DNA of 64,000 nt from Streptomyces sp. NBC_01260. GTDB taxonomy: Bacteria > Actinomycetota > Actinomycetes > Streptomycetales > Streptomycetaceae. Positions within the stretch are counted from its first letter, which is position 1. Every line of letters starts with the position of its first letter. The stretch is taken from assembly GCF_036226405.1 (NCBI RefSeq), contig NZ_CP108464.1:2976001-3040000 (forward strand). The letters are read 5' to 3'. Below, piece by piece: positions 17,304 to 25,757 of the stretch. The notes under the pieces were generated by a model. The model made no database searches. It worked only from the letters and a program-made list of their open reading frames with translations, and was not told the origin of the DNA. The translations under genes were made by a program, and so were the position numbers.

Positions 17304-18563
17304 TTACAGATGATTACCGTCGAGCAACGCAGAGGCGGTGAAGAGCTCCACGCCAACGGTGATCGCCTCCTCGTCCACGTCGAAGTTGCCCCGGTGCAGG
17401 TCCAGACCACGGGCGTCGCCGGGGGTACGCACCCCGAGCCGCGCCATCGCGCCCGGCACATGCTCCAGATACCAGGAGAAGTCCTCCCCGCCCAGGCTCT
17501 GCTCGGTGCTCTCGATCGCATACGAACCGCGGCGGGCGGACATGGCGGCGGTGAGCAGTCCGGTCGCGGCGGCGTCATTGACCACGGGCGGGACGCCCCG
17601 GATGTAGTTGATCACCGTCTTGGCCCGGTACATTCCGGCCACCTCGTCGATCGCGGCGTGCACCAGATCCGGGGCATCCCGCCAGGCCGCCAGATCCAGG
17701 CAGCGGACGGTGCCCGACAGCTCGGCGTGCTGCGGGATCGCATTGCAGACGTGCCCGGTCTGCAGCCGCCCCCAGGTCACCGCGAGCCCGGCCCGCGCGT
17801 CGACCCGGCGGGCCAGCAGCGCGGGGACCTCGGTGGCCACCTTGGCGGCGGCGGTGACCAGGTCGGTGGTCAGGTGCGGGCGGGCGGTGTGGCCGCCGGG
17901 CCCGTCCAGGGACAGCTCCAGCCGGTCGCAGGCGGAGGTGATCGCCCCGACCCTCAGCCCGATCCGCCCCACGTCGACCTTCGGGTCGCAGTGCACCCCG
18001 ATGATCCGGCCGACGCCCTCCAGCACCCCGCACTCGATCGTGTCGGTCGCTCCGCCGGGCAGCACCTCCTCGGCCGGCTGGAAGATCAGCCGCACCGGGT
18101 TGGGCAGCAGCCCCTGCCGGTCCAGCTCGGCGAGCACGAGGCCGGCGCCGAGCACGGTGGTGGTGTGGATGTCGTGCCCGCAGGCGTGCGCCCGGTCGGG
18201 CACGGTGGAGCGGTACGGGACGCCCGTCTTGGTGTCCGGGATCGGCAACGCGTCGATATCGGCGCGCAGCGCCAGCATGGGCCGCGTGGCCTCGCTCCGC
18301 GTCCCCACGTCGCAGATGAGCCCGGTCCCGGAGGCGAGCACCCGGGGCTCCAGCCCCGCCAGCTCCAGCCGGGCCTTGATGGCCGCGGTGGTGCGGAACT
18401 CCTGGTTGCCGAGCTCGGGGTGCATGTGCAGATCACGCCGGAAGGCGATCAGCTCGGCGCGCAGCGCTTCGGGCAGTGTGCCGGGCAGTACGCGGCCGCC
18501 CTGGCTCACGCCGTCGCCCCCGGGCAGGTCGGCATCGGACTCACAGGAGATCAACTGGTTCAC
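17304..18563 (-). CDS. M20-family amidohydrolase (IAA-amino-acid-hydrolase/AmiA-like)
   Basis: 419 aa. The M20D-type sequence has RRDLHMHPELGNQEFRTT at about residues 42-59, the metal motifs ADIDALPI and HACGHDIHTT, an FQPAEE stretch with the catalytic Glu pair, and GGEDFSWY near the end. The family removes acyl groups from N-acyl amino acids; the substrate here is unknown. The GTG start has no clear Shine-Dalgarno sequence, and the first ~28 residues are poorly conserved-looking, so the true start could be downstream. It shares the strand with the nucleoside genes but sits upstream of the bmpA promoter and so is a separate unit. Confidence 0.92.
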   Translation of the reverse strand: MNQLISCESDADLPGGDGVSQGGRVLPGTLPEALRAELIAFRRDLHMHPELGNQEFRTTAAIKARLELAGLEPRVLASGTGLICDVGTRSEATRPMLALRADIDALPIPDTKTGVPYRSTVPDRAHACGHDIHTTTVLGAGLVLAELDRQGLLPNPVRLIFQPAEEVLPGGATDTIECGVLEGVGRIIGVHCDPKVDVGRIGLRVGAITSACDRLELSLDGPGGHTARPHLTTDLVTAAAKVATEVPALLARRVDARAGLAVTWGRLQTGHVCNAIPQHAELSGTVRCLDLAAWRDAPDLVHAAIDEVAGMYRAKTVINYIRGVPPVVNDAAATGLLTAAMSARRGSYAIESTEQSLGGEDFSWYLEHVPGAMARLGVRTPGDARGLDLHRGNFDVDEEAITVGVELFTASALLDGNHL

Positions 18564-18870
18564 CCGTTGAAGGGTAGGCCCCGTGACGCCTCAACGGGCC
18601 ACAGATCAAGAAAAGTTCAGCCACACAGAGGAGAAAGAACCCGCGGTAGCGTTTTGCGCGAGCGCCCGACGGGTAAAACGCGCCCGCGCCACTCCCAGGG
18701 GGCCCGCCCGCACTGGAACCAGTTCCCGCCGGCCAGCTATCACGCGCCCCCACTGCACTCAACCTCCCGCAGGGTGAATCACGCTTCGCTCCGAGGGCCG
18801 ATGTTGACCACCGTCTCTCCCTGCGAGCCTGCTCCGGGGCCTTTCGGCTCCTCCAACGGGAGGGATTGTC
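18564..18870. other. Gene-free 307 bp between the amidohydrolase and a small secreted protein (divergent)
   Basis: It should hold promoters for both divergent genes. The only structure I see is GCGTTTT (18649-18655) with its complement AAAACGC (18675-18681), a spaced dyad 19 bp apart. GGGAGGG at 18857-18863 is the ribosome binding site of the plus-strand gene. Confidence 0.6.
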
Positions 18871-19212
18871 ATGAACAAATACCGCGCTAGGGCCGGAGTC
18901 TTAACTTCCGCCGTCGCCCTGCTGGCCTCAGGCGTCACGCTGGGCCTCGCGCCCGCCGCCGAAGCGGTGACCAAACCGAGCAACTGCAGCGCCTACGTCA
19001 GCCACGGCGACCTGAATGACGCGGTCGCCTGGTGCGACAAGGGGAATGGATCATGGTACGTGCAGGCCAAGTGTGCCAGCGCGGGCCGTGTGAACGGGCC
19101 GTACCGCGGCAGCAAGGGCTGGCGCAAGGGCGCCACCGCAGCGGCTTCGGTCCTTGATTGCGGAACCAACGCCTGGCCTGTCGAGCTGAAGGTCGTCAAC
19201 ATCAGCGGCTGA
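18871..19212 (+). CDS. Small secreted protein with a TTA codon (likely bldA-dependent)
   Basis: 113 aa, not a recognised family. A signal peptide (residues 1-32, cut near APAAEA) leaves an ~81-residue mature protein with four Cys (in NCSAY, WCDKG, KCASAG, DCGTN), enough for two disulfides, and several Trp/Gly turns (SKGWRKG). The eleventh codon, at 18901-18903, is TTA, the rarest Streptomyces codon, read only by the bldA tRNA; placed in the signal peptide it would tie production to development. The start has a good GGGAGGG. It stands alone between two divergent/convergent genes. An exported developmental or antimicrobial-type polypeptide is possible but unproven. Confidence 0.85.
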   Translation: MNKYRARAGVLTSAVALLASGVTLGLAPAAEAVTKPSNCSAYVSHGDLNDAVAWCDKGNGSWYVQAKCASAGRVNGPYRGSKGWRKGATAAASVLDCGTNAWPVELKVVNISG

Positions 19213-19391
19213 TGCCCGTGGCGGTGTGCCGGTGCCGGACGTCATCGGTTCCAGACGCATCGCCTGCCCGGCCGTCGGGCCCGTCGCCGAAATCACCGCG
19301 CCGCATCCGGCGGGGCTCCGTCAGCCTCGCCTGGCCCGGCGCACGGGGAACAGAGCCGGCCCGGTACTCCATCGGTGGCGGGCATGGCTCT

Positions 19392-19421
19392 GCGGTGGCG
19401 GCGCAGTCGCGCCGCCACCGC
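19392..19421 (-). terminator. Hairpin terminator after subtilase 2
   Basis: GCGGTGGCGGCGC (19392-19404) and its perfect complement (19409-19421) form a 13-bp stem with a 4-base loop, 15 bp past the subtilase stop on minus. Confidence 0.85.
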
Positions 19422-19436
19422 TTCCGTGGGCCGGGG

Positions 19437-22400
19437 TCAGTTGAGGGTCAGGAAGGTGCCCGCGCCGTTGGAGTACTCGATCCAGGCGGTGGACCGGGCG
19501 TCCGACGGCACGCCCGACCAGGCGGCGGTCAGGTCGATCGGGGCACCGGGGGTCACCCGGGCGCGGCCGGGCGCGACGGTGACCGTGCCGGTGGCCGGGC
19601 TGTTCTCGGTGATGTTGTTCGCCTGATACGTGTACGGAGTGACGCTCTCCCCGGTGCCGGTCTCGTCGAGGGCGACCACGGCCACGAAGATCTTCTCGGC
19701 GTCCGGCTGCGGCAGATTGATGGTGGCGGTTCCGCTGCTGTCGAGGTCGGCGAACGCGACGTCCCGCAGTGCGCCGTCGAACATCCGTCCCCAGACGACG
19801 CCGCCGATGTTGCCGTCGGCAAGGTCGAAGTGGACCGAGATCTGGGAGGCCTTGGTGCCGGCCGGGACGGCCGCCTCGTAGTAGATCTCACCGGTTCCGG
19901 TCAGGGTGCCCTTGGTGAGGGGCGAGGAGACGGGGCCGTAGGCGGTGGCGACGAAGGTGTCGGTGGCCGGGGTGACGGAGTAGGTGTTCTCGCCGTCGGT
20001 GCCGGTGCCCTTGACCTCCGCGGGGGCGTGGACGCTCTGCGGGGTGACGACGATCGGGCTGCGGACCGTGGTGCGGCCGGAGGTCCAGGTCAGCGAACCG
20101 GTGTCGACGGCTCCCGCGCGCGCGGTGGTCACGTCGAGCTTGACGGTGAAGGTGCGCTTCTGCCCGGCGTGGCTGAAGTGCAGGACGGACGGGGAGACCT
20201 TGGCCTTGATGCCGGGGAGGTCGACCTTGGCACGGTAGGTGCCCGCCGAGGTGGCGGTGACCGTGCGGGTGACGGTCTGGGTGCCGAAGAGCTCACCGAT
20301 CGCGATGGAGGGGTAGTTGAGGTCGCTGGGGTCGATGGCCTTGGTGCCGGTCCTCGTGTCGATGCCGACGCCTTCGAGGTAGGCGAGCCAGTCCCGTTCG
20401 GTGGAGTCGTAGACGAGTCCGGGCCGGAGCATGGTCCGGGCCTCGACCTCGCCGGCGCCCTGGGCGAAGACGTCGTCGCTGTTCTTGCCGTCGGAGGTCT
20501 TGGTGGGCGACGCGGTCGTCATCATGGCCGACTTGATGCTCATGGGAGACCAGGTGGGGTGCTCGGAGAAGTAGAGGGCTGCGAGGCCGGCGATGTGCGG
20601 GGTGGCCATGGAGGTGCCGGAGTAGAAGTCGAAGTCGCGGCCGTGGTTACCGGGCGGGGCCACCGCGGCGAGGATGGTGGCGCCGGGCGCGGTGATGTCG
20701 GGCTTGAGCAGGTCGCCGTTGCCGGCGAGGGAGGGGCCGCGCGAGGAGAAGCCCGTGACCTGCGGGTAGGTGGCGCTGCCGGTGCCGCCGCGGGTGAGGG
20801 TTGCGGTGGCGTTGCCCGTGGCGGCGTAGTCGCGCACGGTGGTGGCCTCGGGGACGTTCAGGTGGACGGTCGGTACGGAGTGCAGGTCGCCGTCGGTGCT
20901 GTCGTCGTGGATGTTGACCAGCACCATGCCGAGACCGCCGGCCCTCTTGACCTCGGCGGACTTGTCGGCGCGGGCGATGGTGCCCCGGTCGCAGACGACT
21001 ATCTTCCCGGCGGCGAGTGCGGGGTCGAGGGTGCCCGTGACACAGAGGTCGGCATCGGCGGTGTCGGCGCCGGCGGCCTTGACCGCGGCGGCGCGGACGA
21101 GAGGCGCGGAGCCGACGGTGTTGTGCACGCTGGTGCTGATACCGGCGTAGCTCTTCCCGTTGCCGAGGGTGACGGTTCCGGTGTACGGGGCGATGGTTCC
21201 GGCGGCGACGGTGGTGGTCCAGGGGGCGGTGTTGTCGAGGCTGGAGGCGTCGGGACCGGCGTTGCCCCCGGCGGTGGCGACGAAGACTCCGGCGGCGGCG
21301 GCGTTGCGGAGCGCGGTCTGCGACGGGTCGTCGTAGTCGCTTTCGAACTGGGCGCCGAGGGAGTAGTTGATGACGTCCACGCCGTCGGCGACGGCCTGGT
21401 CGATGGCGGCGACGAGGTCGCTGGTCAGGCCGCCGCTCTGCGTGCCGTCCTTGCTCTCCCAGAGGGCCTTGTAGACGGCGACGGCAGCGGCGGGGGCGAC
21501 GCCGGAGATGGCGCCGAAGTCATCGCTGCCGACGGTGGCACGGACGTTGGCGTTGCCGGCCGCGGTCGATGCGGTGTGAGTGCCGTGGCCCTCGCTGTCG
21601 CGGGGAGAGATGTAGCCGGCGCGGTTGGACTCGGGAACCCCTTGGAGCCAGCCCTTGGCGAAATAGCGCGCGCTGATGATCTTCTCGTTGCAGTCGGCGG
21701 CGGTGAAGCCGTCGCCGGTCTGGCAGGTGCCGGTGAAGGTGGCACCGTCGGCCTTGTGCATGACGGTGGTGGTGCCGTCGCGGTAGGGCCGGTAGCGGTC
21801 GTCCTTGGCGGGCTTCCCGGTGGGCTTCTTGCCGGAATTTCCGGTGGGCTTCCTGGTCGTGAGCGCGGGGGCCTTGAAGGAGGCGCTCTCGGGCCAGATG
21901 CCGGTGTCGATGTCGCCGATGACGATGCCCTTGCCCGCCTTGGCGCTACCGCCGAGGGAGGCCCACAGACCCTTTCGGCCCGAGAGGCCGAGGAAGTCGG
22001 TGGAGTTCTTGTCGTCGGTGGCGTGGTGGAGCCGGTCCGGGGCGATGCCGGTGACGCCCTTGGTGGCGGCCAGCCGGACGAGCTGGCGGGCGTTGAGCTG
22101 AGCACTGAAGGTGTTGGTGGTGACGGCGTAGTGCTGGCGGACCGTGGCGCCGACCGTCTTGGCGACGTGGGCCTGTTCGTCGATCAGGTGGGCGCGGTAG
22201 CGCTTGGCATCGGCCGTGGTGACGTCGAGTTTCCTGCCCTGGACGGGTCTGGTGGCGGGAATGTCGTCGATGCTGCCGTCGTAGGTGACGAGAGGCTGGT
22301 CGGCGAGGGTGACCAGGTAGGCGCCGGCAGCGAGGGGACCGGCGGGGCCTGCGGCGGTGGCGGGGGCGGCGAGGGGCAGGCCGAGAGCGGCGAGGGTGGT

Positions 22401-22463
22401 GGTGAGCAGAGCGCCGATGGTGCCGCGTCGTATGCGGGACGCTCTTCGTGGCTGAGGTGTCAC
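19437..22463 (-). CDS. Secreted S8 subtilase with PA insertion (cucumisin/plant-type layout)
   Basis: 1008 aa. Signal peptide residues 1-38; an I9-type propeptide covers ~45-148 (YLVTLADQPLV onward). The catalytic domain has Asp186 in DIDTGIWPES, His293 in EGHGTHTAS and Ser618 in SGTSMATPHIAG. A protease-associated (PA) domain is inserted between His and Ser (GKIVVCDRGTIARADKS), as in plant subtilases. C-terminal Fn3-like and jelly-roll domains follow. GTG 22463 is chosen because GAGGA lies just upstream and the signal peptide starts there. It is divergent from the TrmB/LuxR-type regulator at 22746, across a 282-bp region with a 14-bp inverted repeat. Confidence 0.93.
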   Translation of the reverse strand: MTPQPRRASRIRRGTIGALLTTTLAALGLPLAAPATAAGPAGPLAAGAYLVTLADQPLVTYDGSIDDIPATRPVQGRKLDVTTADAKRYRAHLIDEQAHVAKTVGATVRQHYAVTTNTFSAQLNARQLVRLAATKGVTGIAPDRLHHATDDKNSTDFLGLSGRKGLWASLGGSAKAGKGIVIGDIDTGIWPESASFKAPALTTRKPTGNSGKKPTGKPAKDDRYRPYRDGTTTVMHKADGATFTGTCQTGDGFTAADCNEKIISARYFAKGWLQGVPESNRAGYISPRDSEGHGTHTASTAAGNANVRATVGSDDFGAISGVAPAAAVAVYKALWESKDGTQSGGLTSDLVAAIDQAVADGVDVINYSLGAQFESDYDDPSQTALRNAAAAGVFVATAGGNAGPDASSLDNTAPWTTTVAAGTIAPYTGTVTLGNGKSYAGISTSVHNTVGSAPLVRAAAVKAAGADTADADLCVTGTLDPALAAGKIVVCDRGTIARADKSAEVKRAGGLGMVLVNIHDDSTDGDLHSVPTVHLNVPEATTVRDYAATGNATATLTRGGTGSATYPQVTGFSSRGPSLAGNGDLLKPDITAPGATILAAVAPPGNHGRDFDFYSGTSMATPHIAGLAALYFSEHPTWSPMSIKSAMMTTASPTKTSDGKNSDDVFAQGAGEVEARTMLRPGLVYDSTERDWLAYLEGVGIDTRTGTKAIDPSDLNYPSIAIGELFGTQTVTRTVTATSAGTYRAKVDLPGIKAKVSPSVLHFSHAGQKRTFTVKLDVTTARAGAVDTGSLTWTSGRTTVRSPIVVTPQSVHAPAEVKGTGTDGENTYSVTPATDTFVATAYGPVSSPLTKGTLTGTGEIYYEAAVPAGTKASQISVHFDLADGNIGGVVWGRMFDGALRDVAFADLDSSGTATINLPQPDAEKIFVAVVALDETGTGESVTPYTYQANNITENSPATGTVTVAPGRARVTPGAPIDLTAAWSGVPSDARSTAWIEYSNGAGTFLTLN

Positions 22464-22631
22464 GCGATTCCTCACAGGGGTTCGGGCATGCCGGGCAGGC
22501 GAGCGGGGAGGGCTCGCCTCGCGGGGCGTGGGCCGACGGCTGGGGTGGGCAAACCGCCGCTCACGTGGAGTGATTGACCGGCGATCCCCCAGGAGTGAAC
22601 GCTGTGCGATCACTTGATGTCCAGATAATCT

Positions 22632-22667
22632 GATGGCGTGTTTGGCCTGGTGACCAAACGCGCCATC
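22632..22667. promoter_or_regulatory. Inverted repeat between subtilase 2 and its divergent regulator; candidate operator
   Basis: Arm GATGGCGTGTTTGG (22632-22645) and arm CCAAACGCGCCATC (22654-22667) match at 13 of 14 positions around an 8-base centre. It lies in the shared 282-bp promoter region, about 80 bp before the regulator start. Confidence 0.6.
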
Positions 22668-22745
22668 GGCGAAGGGACGGTCGGTGACTGACTGCCCGTC
22701 CCGGTCCGGGGGCGCCCCCCACACGGGTGGCAGGGGAGGCTGGTT

Positions 22746-23726
22746 GTGCTGGAAGCAGTGGGCGTGAGCCCGTTCGACGAGGGTGTGTACCGGGCGGTGC
22801 TGTCGGGCTCGCAGAGCGCGGTGCGTGATCTCGCGGAGAGCGCGGGGGCCGGGGTGGCACGCACGGGACAGGCGCTCAAGCGCCTCGCCGTCCTGGGGCT
22901 GGTACAGCGGGTGGGGCGGAGCCAGTGGGAGGCCGTGAGTCCGCAGTCGGCGTTGTCGGCGTTGCTGAACCGGCGCCGCTCGGAGGTGGAGACCGCGTTC
23001 GCGGGAGTGGAGACGGGGTTCGCCGATCTGCGTCGCCTGCACCGGGCCGGGCAGTTGCGGTCGGACCCGGGCTCCCTGGTGGAGGTGCTGACGGGCCGGG
23101 AGGTGATGATGCGGAAGATCGAGGAGTTGAGCCGGTCCGTCACCACCCATCTGTGGACGTTGGACAAGCCGCCCTATCTGGAGCAGGTGGGGCAGCCGCA
23201 CTTCGATGAGCGGAATTCGGCGACGACTCGGGAGTGGGCGGAGCGCGGGGTGGACATCCGGGGGGTGTACTGCCTGGAGTCGATCGAGCCGCCCGGGCGA
23301 TTGGGGACGATTCTCAATCTGGCGGCGGCCGGGGAGCGCTCGCGGCTGTTGCCGCATCTTCCGCTGAAGGCGCGGATCGTGGACCGGCGGGTTGCGGTGG
23401 TTCCGCTGGCGGGGGGCAGCAAGGATTCCATCGTGCTGGTGCATCCCTCGGGCTTGCTGGACGGGCTGATGGAGCTGTTCGAGGCGTACTGGGAGCGGGC
23501 CGAACCGCTGCTCTCCGAGGGACCGGATGTGGTGGAGGGACCCAGCGAGGAGGAGCTGGTGCTGGTGCGGTTGCTGCACTCCGGCTACAAGGACCAGGCG
23601 ATCGCGCGTCAGTTGGGCGTGAGTGTGCGGACGGCGACGCGCCGGGTGGCCGCGTTGATGCAGAGGCTGGACGCGGGAACGCGGTTCCAGGCCGGGGTGA
23701 AGGCGCGGGAGCGGGGCTGGGTGTGA
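22746..23726 (+). CDS. TrmB/LuxR-type transcriptional regulator paired with subtilase 2
   Basis: 326 aa. The N-terminal winged helix of TrmB type (residues ~1-65) starts VSPFDEGVYRAVL. A central effector-like domain follows, with FADLRRLHRAGQL and LWTLDKPPY. The C-terminal LuxR-type HTH is at ~268-325: EEELVLVRLLHSGYKDQAIA, then RQLGVSVRTATRRVAALM. The GTG start follows GGGGAGG. A homologue with the same layout (54905-55867) is divergent from another subtilase, so this is a repeated regulator-protease module. A peptide or protein signal as ligand would make sense but is not shown. Confidence 0.9.
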   Translation: MLEAVGVSPFDEGVYRAVLSGSQSAVRDLAESAGAGVARTGQALKRLAVLGLVQRVGRSQWEAVSPQSALSALLNRRRSEVETAFAGVETGFADLRRLHRAGQLRSDPGSLVEVLTGREVMMRKIEELSRSVTTHLWTLDKPPYLEQVGQPHFDERNSATTREWAERGVDIRGVYCLESIEPPGRLGTILNLAAAGERSRLLPHLPLKARIVDRRVAVVPLAGGSKDSIVLVHPSGLLDGLMELFEAYWERAEPLLSEGPDVVEGPSEEELVLVRLLHSGYKDQAIARQLGVSVRTATRRVAALMQRLDAGTRFQAGVKARERGWV

Positions 23727-23954
23727 GGCCTGGTGTCGGCGGGGCGGGCGTCGTGGGCGAGCGCCGCGCGGGGCGGGGAACGGGCCGGGTAGCGGGCCGG
23801 GGCGTTGAGGATCGTGACTCGTGCGGTGCCGTGCACGCCCGGGTCGAACCGGGGCGAGGGGAGACTCCTCCGGCTTCTTCCGGGCCGAACTCCCTGTACG
23901 CCGCCCGGACTCGCGGCTTACGCTGCGTCGTTGCCGTCGAAAGCGGATGCGCCT

Positions 23955-23983
23955 TTGACATACACCTGAGCGGTTCCTGGTAG
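23955..23983 (+). promoter_or_regulatory. Candidate promoter of the M48 protease gene
   Basis: TTGACA at 23955-23960, 17-bp spacer, TGGTAG at 23978-23983; the GTG start is 28 bp further. The -35 is consensus, the -10 is poor. Confidence 0.4.
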
Positions 23984-24011
23984 GGGCCGTCGGACGAGGG
24001 GGGCCTCAGCA

Positions 24012-25277
24012 GTGCTCGGCACCGTGGAGGAGCGCGTTCAGTCATGCCCGGAGTGCGGGGAGGAGATCCGGACGGACCACCGGTTCGTACCGTGGTGTGC
24101 CGCCTGCGACTGGAATGTGGACCCGGGTGAGCCCGAGGAGCCGGGCGGGCGGCTGGAGGCCCTGCGGCGCAGGCTGGCCCGGGAGCACGGGGAGCGGCTG
24201 CTGGCCGAGGTGACGACGGACGAGGCCCTGCGCCCCCGGCGCGACGCGGCGAGTGTCCTCGCCCTGGCGCTGGCGTCGGCCGTCCACGGCTTCACGGCCG
24301 CGCTGTTCGTCGGCGGAGTGCTGCTGGTCGTTCTCGGCTGGGGCGGCGCGCTCCCGGCCCCCGGCGCCCTGTGCCTGCTCATCGCCTGGCTTCTGCGCCC
24401 CCGGTTCTCGCACCTGCCCGAGGACGAACAGGTGCTGTACCGGTCGGACGCGCCCGAGCTGTTCGCCTTGATCGACGAGATCGGCGGGACGGTGGGGACG
24501 ACCGGGGTGCACGCGGTCGCGGTCAACGGAGAGACCAACGCGAGCGTGTCGACGTACGGCCTGCGGCGCCGCAGGCTGCTGACCATCGGTCTCGGCCTCT
24601 GGGAGATGCTCACCACCGGTCAGCGGATCGCACTGCTGGGCCACGAACTCGGCCATTACGCAGGCGGCGACACCCGGCACGGCCTGGTCATCGGAAACGC
24701 GCTCGCCTCGTTGCGCACCTGGCTCTACCTGCTGAGCCGGATCGAGAGCCCCACGGCCCCCGAAGCCGTGCTGAACGCCCTCTATCTGCTCCCCCGCGGC
24801 GCGGTGCTCGGCGCCGCGATGGCCCTCGACCACCTGACCCTGCGCGCCACCCAGCGCGGCGAGTACCTGGCCGACTCCTTCGCCGCCCGGTGCGGCTCGA
24901 CGGAGGCCGCCGTCGGGCTGATGGACGCGCTGATGGTCTCCGGCTCCGCCGATGCCACCCTGCTGCGCGAGTCCAACGCGCTGCGCGGCCACCGCGGGGC
25001 GGCCGGTGACGCCGAGAGCGGCCTGTGGGACAGGCTGGCCGCCCATACGGAGTCCATTCCGGCGAGCGAGTACGAACGCCAGCGCCGCCGGGGCGCCCTG
25101 CGCGGGCACAGCGTCGACTCCACGCACCCCCCGACCCACCTGCGCCGATCCCGGCTACTGGCCGTCGCCGCCCTGCCGGCGGCGGTCACCGTGGACACGG
25201 CGCGCGGTTCCGCGGTGCGGACCGAACTCTCGGGGGCACGGAAGCTCGTGGCGCGCCGCATCCTGAACGGCGGGTAG
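24012..25277 (+). CDS. M48-family membrane zinc metalloprotease with N-terminal zinc ribbon
   Basis: 421 aa. Residues 12-32 hold a zinc-ribbon-like pair of Cys motifs (CPEC and CAAC), unusual for plain HtpX. Two hydrophobic helices follow (~82-110 and ~116-128). The catalytic motif is HELGH at 211-215 with a downstream Glu in EYLADSFA (284-291), the M48 pattern. A late His-rich segment DSTHPPTHLRR is typical of the family. The enzyme should cleave membrane or membrane-near proteins on the cytoplasmic side. It is monocistronic; the GTG start lies after a GAGGGGGG tract. Confidence 0.9.
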   Translation: MLGTVEERVQSCPECGEEIRTDHRFVPWCAACDWNVDPGEPEEPGGRLEALRRRLAREHGERLLAEVTTDEALRPRRDAASVLALALASAVHGFTAALFVGGVLLVVLGWGGALPAPGALCLLIAWLLRPRFSHLPEDEQVLYRSDAPELFALIDEIGGTVGTTGVHAVAVNGETNASVSTYGLRRRRLLTIGLGLWEMLTTGQRIALLGHELGHYAGGDTRHGLVIGNALASLRTWLYLLSRIESPTAPEAVLNALYLLPRGAVLGAAMALDHLTLRATQRGEYLADSFAARCGSTEAAVGLMDALMVSGSADATLLRESNALRGHRGAAGDAESGLWDRLAAHTESIPASEYERQRRRGALRGHSVDSTHPPTHLRRSRLLAVAALPAAVTVDTARGSAVRTELSGARKLVARRILNGG

Positions 25278-25295
25278 TTCCGGCCGGGGCGCGCG

Positions 25296-25637
25296 TCACC
25301 CACGAGGTGATCGGTGACCGTCCGCGACGCTCGACCCGGTCGCGTCCTCCGCGCTCCCGTGCAGCCGGTTCCCACGGCTCACGGCGACGCACACAACGTC
25401 CCGCAGCGACTCGGTGAGCCGGCCTGCGAGGTAGCGGACCTGCCCGGGGTCGGCCTCCGGATCGGCCAGCATGTCCCGCGCGTGCTCGATCAGCCCCATT
25501 CCCATGCCGAGCTGCACCGCCTCGATCCGATCCGCTGCCCGGGACACGGGGCCGGGTGCCTCAGGATCGGTGATCAGCAGACACGTCCTGCCGTCGGCGC
25601 CGGTCCAGGGCAGCACGCGGGTGACAGGAATCGGCAT
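25296..25637 (-). CDS. Small conserved protein paired with the XRE regulator
   Basis: 113 aa from MPIPVTRV; GTG 25664 would add nine residues. It starts with a short beta-rich module (LPWTGADGRTCLLI) and continues with a helical stretch (EAVQLGMGMGLIEHARDML, then RYLAGRLTESLRDVV). No membrane segment or catalytic motif is visible. Small proteins of this kind are often found beside XRE regulators in streptomycetes, which is the case here. The function is unknown; a regulator partner is a guess from position. Confidence 0.75.
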   Translation of the reverse strand: MPIPVTRVLPWTGADGRTCLLITDPEAPGPVSRAADRIEAVQLGMGMGLIEHARDMLADPEADPGQVRYLAGRLTESLRDVVCVAVSRGNRLHGSAEDATGSSVADGHRSPRG

Positions 25638-25757
25638 GGAGAGCTGCTTTCGTCGAAACGGCACGCTTCTGATGCCGAAGAAACTAGGTCTGCCAGCAGG
25701 GCATCACCAGGGACACCCCGTGCGACTTCCCGGTACGCCTGGGACAGGGCGTCCTAC

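Noticed and set aside
19158..22577. Over 1100-codon open frame on plus opposite the second subtilase
   Set aside because: Antisense shadow with GVG/GGD repeats from the wobble positions; the minus strand shows signal peptide, catalytic triad and PA domain.
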